From: Selaginella kraussiana
Taxonomy: Eukaryota; Streptophyta; Lycopodiopsida; Selaginellales; Selaginellaceae
Reading direction: 5' to 3'
DNA length: 21,114 bases
Assembly: GCA_001021135.1 (NCBI GenBank)
Contig: LDJE01103666.1
Span: forward strand, 1-21,114
The stretch's first letter is position 1. Each line of letters opens with the position of its first letter. Made by a program: the position numbers and the translations under genes. This document shows, in pieces, positions 11,699 through 20,466 of the stretch. A model generated the notes under the pieces. The model did not search any database, had not been told where the DNA came from, and saw only the letters and a program-made list of their open reading frames with translations.

Positions 11699-11849
11699 TG
11701 CCCTTATAATAGGCGCAAGTTGCAAAGAGGAATCCTAAACCTCGAATCGGGCGGTAGAGAATCAGGCAAGGTCGTATCTCTGCTCCCTGCTTAGTTTACT
11801 TACACTTGGCTTGCTTCTTTTTTTGCCATGCAGCAGCTTCCATGAGCCC

Positions 11850-12533
11850 ATGATGATGGTCCCGGCAGGAGCTGCAGCGGCGACGGATGGCGGCGGGAGC
11901 CCGGGAGCCACTTCTTCCTCGGAAGACATCGACACCAGTTCTGCCTTGGGAGCCAGCGGCCCTGGAATTGGCGTCGGCGTCAGCATCGGAGCTGGTGGCC
12001 GAGGCAGCAGCAGCGGAAGTGGAGGCGGCGGTGTGAGGGAGCAAGATCGGCTCATGCCTATAGCCAACGTGATCAGAATCATGCGCCGGGTGCTACCGGC
12101 GCACGCCAAAATATCTGACGATGCCAAGGAGACGATCCAGGAGTGTGTTTCCGAGTTCATAAGCTTCATCACCAGCGAGGCCAACGACAAATGCCAGCGA
12201 GAGCAGCGCAAGACCATCACTGCGGAGGACGTGCTTTGGGCCATGAGCAAGCTCGGATTTGACGACTACGTCGACCCCCTCGCCATCTTCCTTCACAGGT
12301 ATCGTGACCTCGAAGGCGATCATCGCGGTTCTATCAGGGGAGACCCTCTCCCGCCCAAGAAAACCGCCTGCAGCTCATCCACCAAGGAGCTTCTCAGCGC
12401 CGGCGGGGCTGCTGGAGGCGCCGGCATGCTCTACGGTGCTGGCGCTGGTGCCCCTCCCGGTGGTGGCGATGGTGGCTACTCTTCGTACCAGGACGCTGGA
12501 CTGGCATATATTCCTGATGCGTACTACAAGTGA
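11850..12533 (+). CDS. NF-YB (HAP3) transcription factor subunit, LEC1 type
   Basis: NF-YB pairs with NF-YC through a histone fold, and with NF-YA binds CCAAT boxes. Single-exon CDS of 227 aa. A Gly/Ser-rich N-terminal tail (~1-62) precedes the histone-fold domain (~63-155): [58 protein letters not shown] and [13 protein letters not shown]. Residue D90 in KISDDAKE is the aspartate that marks LEC1/L1L proteins, where other NF-YBs carry lysine (KISKDAKE or KIAKDAKE). The C-terminal tail is Gly/Ala/Tyr-rich and low complexity. The start is the first of three ATGs in a row (11850); the frame is open further up but has no ATG. Seed plants use LEC1 in embryo maturation; in lycophytes related genes are linked to drought and reproductive tissue. 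Confidence 0.96.
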   Translation: MMMVPAGAAAATDGGGSPGATSSSEDIDTSSALGASGPGIGVGVSIGAGGRGSSSGSGGGGVREQDRLMPIANVIRIMRRVLPAHAKISDDAKETIQECVSEFISFITSEANDKCQREQRKTITAEDVLWAMSKLGFDDYVDPLAIFLHRYRDLEGDHRGSIRGDPLPPKKTACSSSTKELLSAGGAAGGAGMLYGAGAGAPPGGGDGGYSSYQDAGLAYIPDAYYK

Positions 12534-12668
12534 GGCGAACCATGCTTAATCTTAGATTGTTGCAGCATATTATTTTTCCTAGATCGCCAAGGCTTCCAAG
12601 AGTGAATGGAAAGAGTTGTTGTTGTGAAATCAATCAAATCAATCGGTGGTAAAACATATAAAATGTCA

Positions 12669-14908
12669 TCAAAGTTCGCTTGCCTCTGGACGCCAGTCCG
12701 ACTTGTGGACAGCCAGAACCATGGCTTCCTCGTCCTCCTGCTCGGCCGGTTGCGAGGAGTAGCCAACCTCCCAGTGCAACGAGCGCACCATAGCCTCAAC
12801 GTCCTGCAAAACTCGGGGCGTGTCACGAAACACGATCCAGCCACCGGGACGCAGCACCCTGTCCATCTCCGCGAACACGGACGTCATGTTGCACCTGCTG
12901 CCACGAAACTTTGTCAAGCTCTACAACATGCAAGAAAGCGCGAAGCTCAACCTCAGCGTTCCAACAAGGTGATCAACGTGAAGGAGATCGTAAGTCCTGG
13001 GATACGTGCTGAAGGACTCGCACCAGTCGTGGTAAATCCCCATGAGACCACGATCGAATATGACGGAAAGAGTGTCCAGCTCGGAGATGGGAACCACGTT
13101 CATAACCCAGAGGGGCAATCCCGCCAGAGCAGCTGCAAACCTGGTGCCGAGATGAAATGACTCGCGTGGAACAGAGACACACATACCCTCCGTAGCCGGC
13201 GTTCATATCCATGACATTGCGAACTCCGTCCCAGTCGATTCCGAGCTTCTTCTCGTACATGTCTTCTACGACGCCCTTCCATTTCCGTGTGTCGGATTGG
13301 AATTCTTGCGGGCTTGGGGGACTCCACTTGGGACTTGCTTCCAGGCGTGCGGGCCACGGCTTGGGCCAAGCCGATGACTGTCTGTCCGTCGGGAGCTTGG
13401 AAATGCAGCTCTTGAGAGGAGTGTACCTGCAAGGCGTAGGTAAGTAGGCTGATCTCAAGGACATAAATCACCATCACCATGAAGCAGTGGCTTCGTCCTT
13501 GTCGTGGCAGAGCGGGGGTACGTTCACTTGACGTTCCATGTAGCAAGTGTTGTCAATGGGCTTTTGAAATATTGCCACACCGATACCCGTCTGTACGTCT
13601 CGTGTTCTAGCCAAACGCTTCCAGCATAGCTTTGCTGCCCAAGAGGTCGTCTCTGCATGAAGGAACGTATTAGTGCGTAATAATCAAAGTGCTTAATTAC
13701 CTTTCCAAATCTCAATGTCCTCTACCTCCCGCTGGTAAACGGGGGTGGCAGACCATACGAAGTAACCTCCTGGCCGGAGGAGCCTGTTGAGCTCAATGAG
13801 CAGCTTGGCACCTACAAAGTTGTGAGAATGTATCCAAATTCCCCCCAGCCTCCCTACCGTCGAGGTGCCATGGTACTCGGCAGCGTGCACAATGGACGAC
13901 GTCGTAGACGTTGCTGGGGAAGGGGAGCTGCTGGGTTCCCATCACGGCGAGCATTGCAGGTATACCACGCTCCAGTGCCATTTGCACCTGCGCTTCGTGT
14001 TCATCCTTGGGAGCAAAAGAGAGAGTGAGTGCATCCTTGTCGAAGAGAAAGCCACCAAAGCTGGCCACACCACAGCCCACGTCTAGGACAATGCGAGAAC
14101 GCTTGCCCCATGCAATCTGTGGTAGTGCCTGGCAATAACATGGTTGTTATCGTGGTAATCAATCCATCAGGACTATAGTATACGTACCTTCTCGACGAAG
14201 TTGATATAGTGCATGGCGCCCTTTTTGAACTGCGTACCGCCACCCGGGAAGACGAGGAGCTCTCCCTTCCGCTTCACCCATTGCTGATCCGCTTTGTAGG
14301 AGACGAGGCCCAAGTGAGGAACATTGTTGTACCACACCTGAATGCACGTCATTTCTGAATGAATCTCACTCCATTCTCACCTCATTGCGGCTTCTCGGCC
14401 ATGAAATGCGAGACTTGTATCCGCGGGGCAGCGGGAGGAGGCATTCCTGCGGTTGATCTGGGCAGTGCCTCTCTCTGTGCTCGTAGTGCTTGGTGCTCCT
14501 CAGCTTGTTGATGGCCTTGCTGTTGTCCAGACAGGGGATATGATCAGATCCAAGCTCCTCGGAGCAGATTTCCCAGCTGTGGGAAACCCCTGCATTCTCC
14601 TCGTTCGACTCACTCGACTGCGTGATGAGACTCCCCGGTGCCTCCCTGTTCTCCACATCCAACTCGGCTTCCTCTCCACCAGATCTCCCATCTTCCAGCT
14701 GCTCTCCGTCGAGCTCCGGCTCCTGATCCTGCTCCTGCTCCTCATGAGCCTGCAACTTGGTTGTGGAGGTTACTCGCAGCCTGGAGACGACGGCTAGCTT
14801 GGATCTCCAAGGCCCCTGCTTTGCGGGAGGTGAGGCGAGCAGTAGCCATGTCGCGAGCAGCAACGCTACCAGAAAAATGCCAATGGTGGCGACGGAGCGC
14901 GTGCCCAT
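12669..14908 (-). CDS. Putative pectin/cell-wall methyltransferase, PMT24/25/26 type (Methyltransf_29)
   Basis: Golgi type II membrane protein of the plant putative SAM-dependent methyltransferase family (DUF248), linked to methylation of wall polysaccharides. Eight exons: 14908-14381, 14337-14188, 14128-13858, 13811-13701, 13652-13478, 13426-13187, 13140-12952, 12894-12669 (629 aa). One TM helix lies at ~7-26. An acidic stem at ~50-115 is rich in Glu, Gln and Asp. The catalytic region has [37 protein letters not shown] motif [83 protein letters not shown] and [14 protein letters not shown]. The acidic stem and motif spelling resemble PMT24-26, though the stem is shorter. The last intron ends in a tandem CAGCAG acceptor. 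The first intron is only 43 bp. Confidence 0.95.
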
Positions 14909-15010
14909 GTCGACGACGACAAGGCTTTAGCTTAGGGTTCATACGCAGCTCAAAAGTTTTTATTCAACAACACACGAGAAAGCGAACATTCCCCCATTCC
15001 TCACTCACGC

Positions 15011-15830
15011 TCAGTCCATGAAGTTTGGGGCGAATTGGAGATTCTCCTTGGGCACGGCCTCCTTGGTTGGCGCCACCACTGGCTTGGTGAGCTCTGCCGG
15101 CAGATCGGGTATGCCCTCCAGGTAGAATGTGTAGAAGAGCTTGAAGGGAAAGACGAGTTGCTGCAGCTTTACCACTCCTCTGACCCCCTTGAAGATCCCC
15201 GTCCCTCCCGTCACCGCCAGTTCAGTGTCCTTGTACGTAATGTACGAACCTTGCACCGATATGTGACCATAGTCGCCCATGTGGAAGCTGTAGATGGCCT
15301 CGTAGTGGTCCCCCTTTTCGACATGCTTGATGACTATGCATATCCCCGAGGTGACGCCCAGCCTCATCTCCAGTGCACCACAGTAGAGCTTCCATGCAGG
15401 GAACACTAATTGCAGTTAGACTCAAAAGACAGACACGATCCTCACCTTGTTAGTGAAGGGAACCAGATCACCAATGGCACTCTCCGGTTTTTTGCTGAAC
15501 TTGAGCTGGTATGGACTTCCCCTGTCCCTCTCGTTCAACTCGTAGACACATAGCTTCTGCACTGTAACCAGAAGAGCACTGAGATCCGGCGAAAAGGCAG
15601 ACATAGCATTGGTTGATCTCACCTTTGGAATCCGAGTTGGAGGAGAATGCGCGAGAAATAAAGCCAAAGAAGCTCACAGGTCCCCTTCGCTGCTGCAGCT
15701 TGAGGGGAGCAAAATTTGCAGGAAAGAGACGAGGACGGAGTGCATGCGAGGAGGGAAGGAACGAGCAAGCAAGCAGGCGCGGCCGAAGTGAAGAGCAAAC
15801 GGCCGACGGCGCCATCGCCATTGTGGTCAT
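15011..15830 (-). CDS. AOC: Allene oxide cyclase, chloroplastic
   Basis: AOC turns the unstable allene oxide into cis-(+)-12-oxo-phytodienoic acid (OPDA), the committed chloroplast step of jasmonate synthesis. Exons: 15830-15623, 15561-15446, 15388-15011 (233 aa). Residues 1-~68 form a Ser/Arg/Leu-rich transit peptide. The mature beta-barrel starts at [17 protein letters not shown], followed by [13 protein letters not shown], the near-invariant [33 protein letters not shown] and [19 protein letters not shown]. The C-terminal tail ends in NFMD. Length matches plant AOCs. ATG at 15821 would be an alternative start three codons in. The gene is divergent from ICMT across 131 bp containing a CACGTG box. 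Confidence 0.96.
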
Positions 15831-15905
15831 GTTTGAACCTCAAGTGGGGTGAAAGACTAGACCAGGCCACTGTGCCGTCCATTCTATAGGACTCACGCAC
15901 GGTCG

Positions 15906-15911
15906 CACGTG
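15906..15911. promoter_or_regulatory. G-box (CACGTG) in the AOC/ICMT divergent promoter
   Basis: Palindromic CACGTG, 76 bp upstream of the AOC start codon and 51 bp upstream of the ICMT start codon. G-boxes are bound by bHLH factors, including MYC2 of jasmonate signalling, and by bZIPs. A weak TATA-like CCTATAGAAT sits on the AOC strand at 15890-15881. Confidence 0.5.
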
Positions 15912-15961
15912 GTTTGTGTGTGAATAACAAAAAACTTGAGTTTTTGGGGTTTGAATTAGGG

Positions 15962-16693
15962 ATGGACCCGAGCGCGGCGCTCGGGCGCTTTGCGCTCGCG
16001 CTTGCATTCTTTCACTCTTCCGAGTTCGCACTAGCACTCCTCATCCACGGGCGCCGTCACGTCTCACTTGCATGTAAGAAGTCCATGGATCAGTGTGCCC
16101 TACCTTGTGCTCTGCTGTGCAGCCTTCCTGTTGAGCAGGAGCTACCTTCTCGCCATGGCCTGCGGGCTGTTGGAGTACGGCCTGGAGTCGGCCTATCTGC
16201 CGTGGATGAAGAGCCGAGCGCTCATCAGCTATGCCGGCCTCGGGTTCGTTGTGGTGGGCGAGTTGATCAGAAAGCTTGCCATTCTGACTGCCTGGAACGG
16301 CTTCACGCACGACATTAAGACAAAGCAACGCCCCAACCACGTCCTTGTCACGAAGGGCATATACAGGTAGTGTTGATGTTAGCCCTCACAGCATCTAATC
16401 TAATGGTGGAAAAATCTCAGATTCGTGAGGCACCCAGGCTACACCGGATTCTTCGTGTGGTCCATCGGGACACAAATTATTCTGTGCAATCCCATTTGCA
16501 CTGTGGCCTACGCACTCATCACTTGGCGATTTTTCCAGACCCGCATTGTGTACGTATCTCACTTTCTACAATCTGGTATACTTTAACTCCTTGATGATGC
16601 AGCTACGAGGAGTTCTTTCTGCGGCAGATTTTCGGAGCCGAGTATGACGAGTATGCCGAGCGGGTGCCGTCGGGCATTCCATTTGTTGCATGA
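15962..16693 (+). CDS. ICMT: Protein-S-isoprenylcysteine O-methyltransferase
   Basis: ICMT (STE14) methylates the C-terminal isoprenylcysteine of CaaX proteins in the ER membrane, with SAM as donor. In Arabidopsis it tunes ABA signalling through prenylated proteins. Four exons: 15962-16073, 16123-16366, 16421-16549, 16603-16693 (191 aa, typical length). Several hydrophobic helices precede the conserved region. Landmarks are LRKLAIL-like ELIRKLAILTAWNGFTH, KGIYRFVRHPGYTGFFVW, and the C-terminal RIVYEEFFLRQIFGAEYDEY followed by PSGIPF. RHPGY and the YEEFFL block line the SAM and substrate pockets in known ICMTs. The start is the first ATG and gives MDPSAALGRF with a hydrophobic helix after it. 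The stop lies 14 nt from the convergent stop of the next gene. Confidence 0.96.
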
Positions 16694-16707
16694 CCAGTTT
16701 TGCCTTG

Positions 16708-18190
16708 TTACTCTGAGCCCGAGAGCAACTTAAGCCAGTTCTTTAGAACATGGGGGACCTCCGTGGGATCAAGGGCAGCATCCATTGGAAGGTACTCCCT
16801 CCCAGAAACCAGCACAACGTTGCAGACGTCCTCAACGAACTGTTCGAGCAAGGGCACAGCAGCATTTACGATGAGCACATCGTCCACTGCAGCCTGGAAC
16901 ACCAACAAGTTACTAGCTGGAAGCAGCTGTTTTTTGAAACTTACAAGGAGCTGGCTCGGCCTCTTGACTCCAAGCTTGTTGCACAGCTGCTGCTCCAAGA
17001 GATGTTGAGCTTGATGATGCACAAGACTGCTCCTCGAGTGGTCCAGCCCCTCTCCCTTCTGAAGCTCGTGGCATAACTCGGCCACTCGAGCACGGAGTGC
17101 TCTCACCTCCGACATCAATGCTGCCTTTTGCTTTTCCACCTGCGTGTACGGGATTCACTGGTAGGAAAGAATTTACGTTGCTTACCAGGATGTGTGATGC
17201 TGCTGGTTGGAGGTCTTTACCGGTCGAACTTCTAGACCGCTGCCCTTCCTCCTTGAGAACACACCACCAGCAATTAGCCATAACTAGTTTTAAACTAAGC
17301 GCTTACTTTAACCAGGAAATCAAGAAGCTTGTTCTGATATCTTTCGGCTGCCCTTTCTTTGGCCCGGCAATTGTGTTCGAGCTGGCTGCCAGCCAAAACA
17401 TTGTTAACATCATTACTCTGATCATGCATGCAAGAAATGTTAGCACAACTGGCTAACCTGCAACGTTGCTGCAGGTTGAGGTTTGAAGCTTCGAGAGAGT
17501 GGACGTCTTTTCGTAGGGTTGCATTTGTAGCCTCTGCGGTGGAGAGTGCCATGCTGTGTCTCTGTTGTAACAGTGCCAGCTTCCTCCTTGACAGCTCAAC
17601 CTCGGCCTCCAGCTTGCAGCTCTGCTCATTGCTCTGTTTTTCACTCTTGCGAAGCTCTTGGACTTCTTGGAGGAGATCCTGTTGTAGCTCCGAGGAGGAA
17701 TTAAATTCAAACCATGAAGAGTGTCTACCTCGACGAGGGCCTCCCGTTTGCTGCAGTCGCGGAGTAGGAGGAGCATGGTGTCGTAGAGTTGCTCCTCGTC
17801 GTGCAGCCTGACACAGGGCAGACCAGACTGGACTAGCAACTTGTTGACCTCCTCATGGCATTGGCGACGAGGTGGTGGCGGGGGAGGCGCATTCACAATC
17901 TGCGCCTGCACGGAGGAGGAGGAGTACGAGGAGGAAGTGGAGGCGGATTGGAGGACGTCGTGTGGCAGAACGGAGACGGGCGAAGCGGATTCATTGAGGA
18001 GCTCCTCATGATGAACATGGCTGGTACCGGGCGCAGTCGATTCCTCTGCCTGACCATAAACGAGGCATTCAAGGCGAGAATCTTGGTTGCTGCCCGGCAG
18101 CACGACATGATGATCATCACCAGTACTACTACTAGTGGGAAAACCATACTTGAGCCCAAGCGACCTCACCAGCCACTCCCACTCCTCCAT
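16708..18190 (-). CDS. Coiled-coil protein, possibly ADIP/SSX2IP-like
   Basis: Function not recognised with certainty. Exons: 18190-17729, 17678-17458, 17385-17307, 17251-17186, 17139-16708 (419 aa). The N-terminus MEEWEWLVRSLGLKYGFP is followed by a Ser-rich linker and a proline run (PPPPPP). A short helical block then has CHEEVNKLLVQSGLPCVRL and YDTMLLLLRDCSKREAL. A long coiled coil runs from about residue 155 (LLQEVQELRKSEKQSNEQ) to 260. A further coil, KQKAALMSEVRALRARVAEL, begins the last exon, and the C-terminal ~100 aa is hydrophobic and globular-looking. The order of a small N-terminal ‘GLP’ helical block and then coils resembles the ADIP family, which has plant members tied to microtubules or actin. 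This is a weak similarity judged by eye. Leaving in the 72-nt intron (17457-17386) would add 24 in-frame residues. Confidence 0.6.
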
Positions 18191-18600
18191 CTCCGCGACT
18201 CACAAGCTCCTCTTTGATGCACCTACTAGAACAAAGAACAAGCTTCTTCTTCTTCTTGCTTCCTTCCCGTTGATCGACCAAGATACGAACGCAGCAGCGG
18301 CGGCGGTGGTGGTGGCGGTGGCGGCGGGAGAGTGCGAGGAATATTCAACGGACAGTCACACACACAATTTGGTTCTTCGTGCGCGCAACAGTCCATGTCC
18401 AAAACCTCGAAAGGTGCGCCGCCATTAAATGGGCAAGAAGCGAGAGATATATTCTGCTCAGCGCACCTGAATCATCATGTACTCGGAGCAGAATCGGAAT
18501 CAAGAGCGACGCCCCGCACATACACCACGTCCCTTTAGCCTTCTTTATGCCTCCCTCGGTCCGTTTTGCACACACCATATTTTCCCAAAGATTGCAACCG

Positions 18601-18626
18601 GAGAGCGAGAGCGAGAGCGAGAGCGG
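18601..18626. repeat. GAGAGC/GAGCGA microsatellite
   Basis: About four imperfect six-base purine-rich units lie just upstream of the FPF1 TATA box. GA-rich tracts are frequent in plant promoters and bind GAGA-type BBR/BPC factors. This is likely a simple repeat with possible promoter effect. Confidence 0.6.
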
Positions 18627-18672
18627 GAGCCCCTTGTTCTCTTTGTCTAGTAGATATGTCCTTGGCATCGCG

Positions 18673-18679
18673 TATAAAT
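18673..18679 (+). promoter_or_regulatory. TATA box for the FPF1-like gene
   Basis: TATAAAT in a GC-rich setting, 170 bp upstream of the start codon. It is the best TATA candidate in the 652-bp divergent region and has the right strand for FPF1. Confidence 0.5.
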
Positions 18680-18842
18680 GTAACCAAGACAGCAGCGTCT
18701 GTCTGAGGCGAGCAAGCGAGCGCGCAAAGCAAGAAAGAAAGAAGAACACAGCGAGCGAGCGAGCGCGCAAGCAATTCATTCTTTCATCTTCATCCTTTTT
18801 CGATTGCGTGAGAGAGTCGCTAGTATCATCATTCAGTCACTC

Positions 18843-19190
18843 ATGTCTGGTGTGTGGGTGTTTCGCAATGGAGTGGCGCGCCTGGTCTCTAACCCGCTCA
18901 TGGAGCCCATCGACGGCGGCGGCGGCGAGCTGCTGCTGCGTCGCAAGGTGCTGGTTCATGTCCCCAGCAACGAGATCATAACGTGCTACCCGGTGCTGGA
19001 GGCGAGGCTGGTGGACCTCGGGTGGGAGCGCTATCCATACGAGGAGCCCGAGCTCATCCAGTTCCACAAGCTCTCCTCGGTCGACCTCATCTCGCTGCCC
19101 GCCGACTTCGCAAGGTTCAAGACCATCCACATGTACGACATAGTCGTCAAGAACAAGTCCTTCTTCGAGGTGCGCGACCTCTGTGGGTAG
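18843..19190 (+). CDS. FPF1/FLP-like small plant protein (flowering-promoting factor 1 family)
   Basis: FPF1-family proteins are ~110-aa plant-specific proteins whose seed-plant members affect flowering time and gibberellin-related growth. The biochemical role is unknown. Single exon, 115 aa, normal length. The sequence begins with the family signature SGVWVFRNGVARLV and continues with RRKVLVHVPSNEIIT, LGWERYPYEEPELIQFHK, SVDLISLPADFARFKTIHMY and DIVVKNKSFFEVRDL. A glycine run (DGGGGE) coded by GGC repeats interrupts the early loop. The start is unambiguous because the signature begins right after the ATG. The organism probably has no flowers, so the name describes homology only. It is convergent with the RWD gene, with 61 bp between stops. 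Confidence 0.95.
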   Translation: MSGVWVFRNGVARLVSNPLMEPIDGGGGELLLRRKVLVHVPSNEIITCYPVLEARLVDLGWERYPYEEPELIQFHKLSSVDLISLPADFARFKTIHMYDIVVKNKSFFEVRDLCG

Positions 19191-19251
19191 CAGCTAAGCT
19201 CCCTCTTTGTATACACAAGATGAATGAATCAACACTTGTTTTTCATCTCTT

Positions 19252-20404
19252 TCAAGCTTGTTGAGACAAGTAATGGTCTAGCATCTCATCCTCGTCCTCG
19301 TCTGCTTCATCAGCCACAATGGAGATGCTTGCTCAAAATACGTCGCGTACGTACCTGCATCGTCCTCGAAATCCTCTTCGTCGTCCTCAGCCTCGTCGCT
19401 GCTCACAGCTACAGCAGCCTTGCCGGATTTCTACGATGCAAACGAGGTTAGTATTTTACAGCTCGCAACTAGACGTACCAGTCCGTTTTCGAACCAAGCC
19501 CTTCCCGATGGTTTCTTCTCCTTGCTCGCAACTAGTGCGGAATCGGGCAACAACCTGCATGCAAGACGAGGTATGAAAATGGCAAGCTTTTCTCAAAGTT
19601 ACCTAGCCCGTTCCAGTGCTAGTTCCGCCTCGAACCTTTCTCTCCAGGCCACAAACGTCTCCACGGTGACCTGCTCACCGTGAGGTTCCACGACCTGTGA
19701 AGAGCAGCAACAAACATATATGTGAAGCTAAGCTGCAAATCGATCATCTCACATCATCCAGTTCCTCTTCCTCCTCGTCAGATCCTGCTTCCGAGCCGGC
19801 CTCTTCCGCAAACTTGTCGGTCAGCCACTCTTTGGCCGAAGTAACCAAAGTGTACATCATTGCCATACCAAGGTTCTCCAGTGCCTGCGATCAAGATCAC
19901 ACTTGCTCGTATTTTTTTCTCTACGGGACATACCTCAGATTGCAGCTTCTCCTTGAGCTCCCTGGTTTCACTATCCCGTAATCCCTTGACGCTGCATACA
20001 TACAGCAATGCCTGCGTTTACAAAGCCGCAGTTTGATGAGAATACCTCTGTACGTCTAACTGGGGAGGTTCATCGGGATACGTTGGAGTGTGAGCGAACA
20101 CCAAAGCCACCCTGACTACAAACAGGAAGGTTTTTAGGTTAAAAACTTGAGGAGCAACTCACCATCCGCATCGGTGTCCTCAGCCAATATGAGAATTCGG
20201 AAAGATCGTTGCCCGGGATTGTTTTCATCGGTGAATTCTGCCGACATGCTGTTGTTGAGTTTATATAGATGTGGGCGGAAATACCTTCTATGTCGTCCAT
20301 CAGAATGGCTTGAAGTGCCTCGATCTCCATTTCCTGCTCCATGGAGTAATCTGGACGGGGCAAGTGAGTGGGAACGACGGAAAACACGACGATTCCATAC
20401 CCAT
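19252..20404 (-). CDS. RWD domain-containing protein 1 homolog (RWDD1/DFRP2 type)
   Basis: RWDD1 (yeast Gir2) binds the DRG2-type developmentally regulated GTPases and links to Gcn1/Gcn2 and translating ribosomes. Ten exons: 20404-20401, 20350-20285, 20237-20163, 20115-20046, 19991-19934, 19884-19753, 19694-19603, 19554-19479, 19430-19355, 19301-19252 (232 aa). The first coding exon is only ATG plus G; splicing gives MDYSMEQEMEIEALQAILM. RWD runs to ~125 with FRILILAED, VRVALVFAHTPTYPDEPP and NLGMAMMYTLVTSAKEWL. An acidic stretch and the DFRP part follow: EPHGEQVTVETFVAWRERF, ELALERARLLPDSA and GRAWFE. The acidic end closes with EMLDHYLSQQA. If the first intron is kept, the frame stays open from another ATG (20426) and adds an unrelated N-terminus. 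ATG at 20342 is another option. Confidence 0.94.
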
Positions 20405-20466
20405 TGTGGTAGCGCGCCGCAGACAACTAGACTCTAGGGTTTTGTAGAAACAATAAATTCAATTCA

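Larger units (their letters stand above)
11560..11849. promoter_or_regulatory. Divergent promoter between the DTW gene and LEC1-type NF-YB
   Basis: This is 290 bp between two start codons. A palindromic TATA-rich box (TATATATAAA) lies at 11621-11630 and could serve either direction. A second TATA-like patch, TTATAATA, is at 11704-11711. An RY motif at 11649-11656 and an ACGTG core at 11694-11698 lie between them. Confidence 0.6.
18191..18842. promoter_or_regulatory. Divergent promoter and leaders between the coiled-coil gene and FPF1
   Basis: This 652-bp stretch is the largest gene-free part of the window. A GGC/GGT-rich run is at 18294-18330, a GAGAGC-type purine repeat at 18601-18626, and GCGA repeats at 18751-18764. 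A TATA box (TATAAAT) at 18673-18679 suits FPF1 transcription starting near 18705. That would give a leader of about 140 nt rich in GCGA/GCAA units. No ORF in the gap has family-like features. Confidence 0.6.

Noticed and set aside
17423-17430. CATGCATG RY motif
   Set aside because: It lies inside the coiled-coil gene (intron or coding), far from a start site; probably chance.
17418-17457. A 40-nt intron in the coiled-coil gene
   Set aside because: It would shift the frame out of the coiled coil; the 72-nt version keeps the frame.
18422-18434. CArG-box-like CCATTAAATGG in the FPF1 upstream region
   Set aside because: The A/T core is seven bases instead of six, so it does not fit CC(A/T)6GG.
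20402-20426. ATG at 20426 as the RWDD1 start
   Set aside because: It requires keeping a good 50-bp intron and adds an N-terminus unlike the family; kept only as an alternative.
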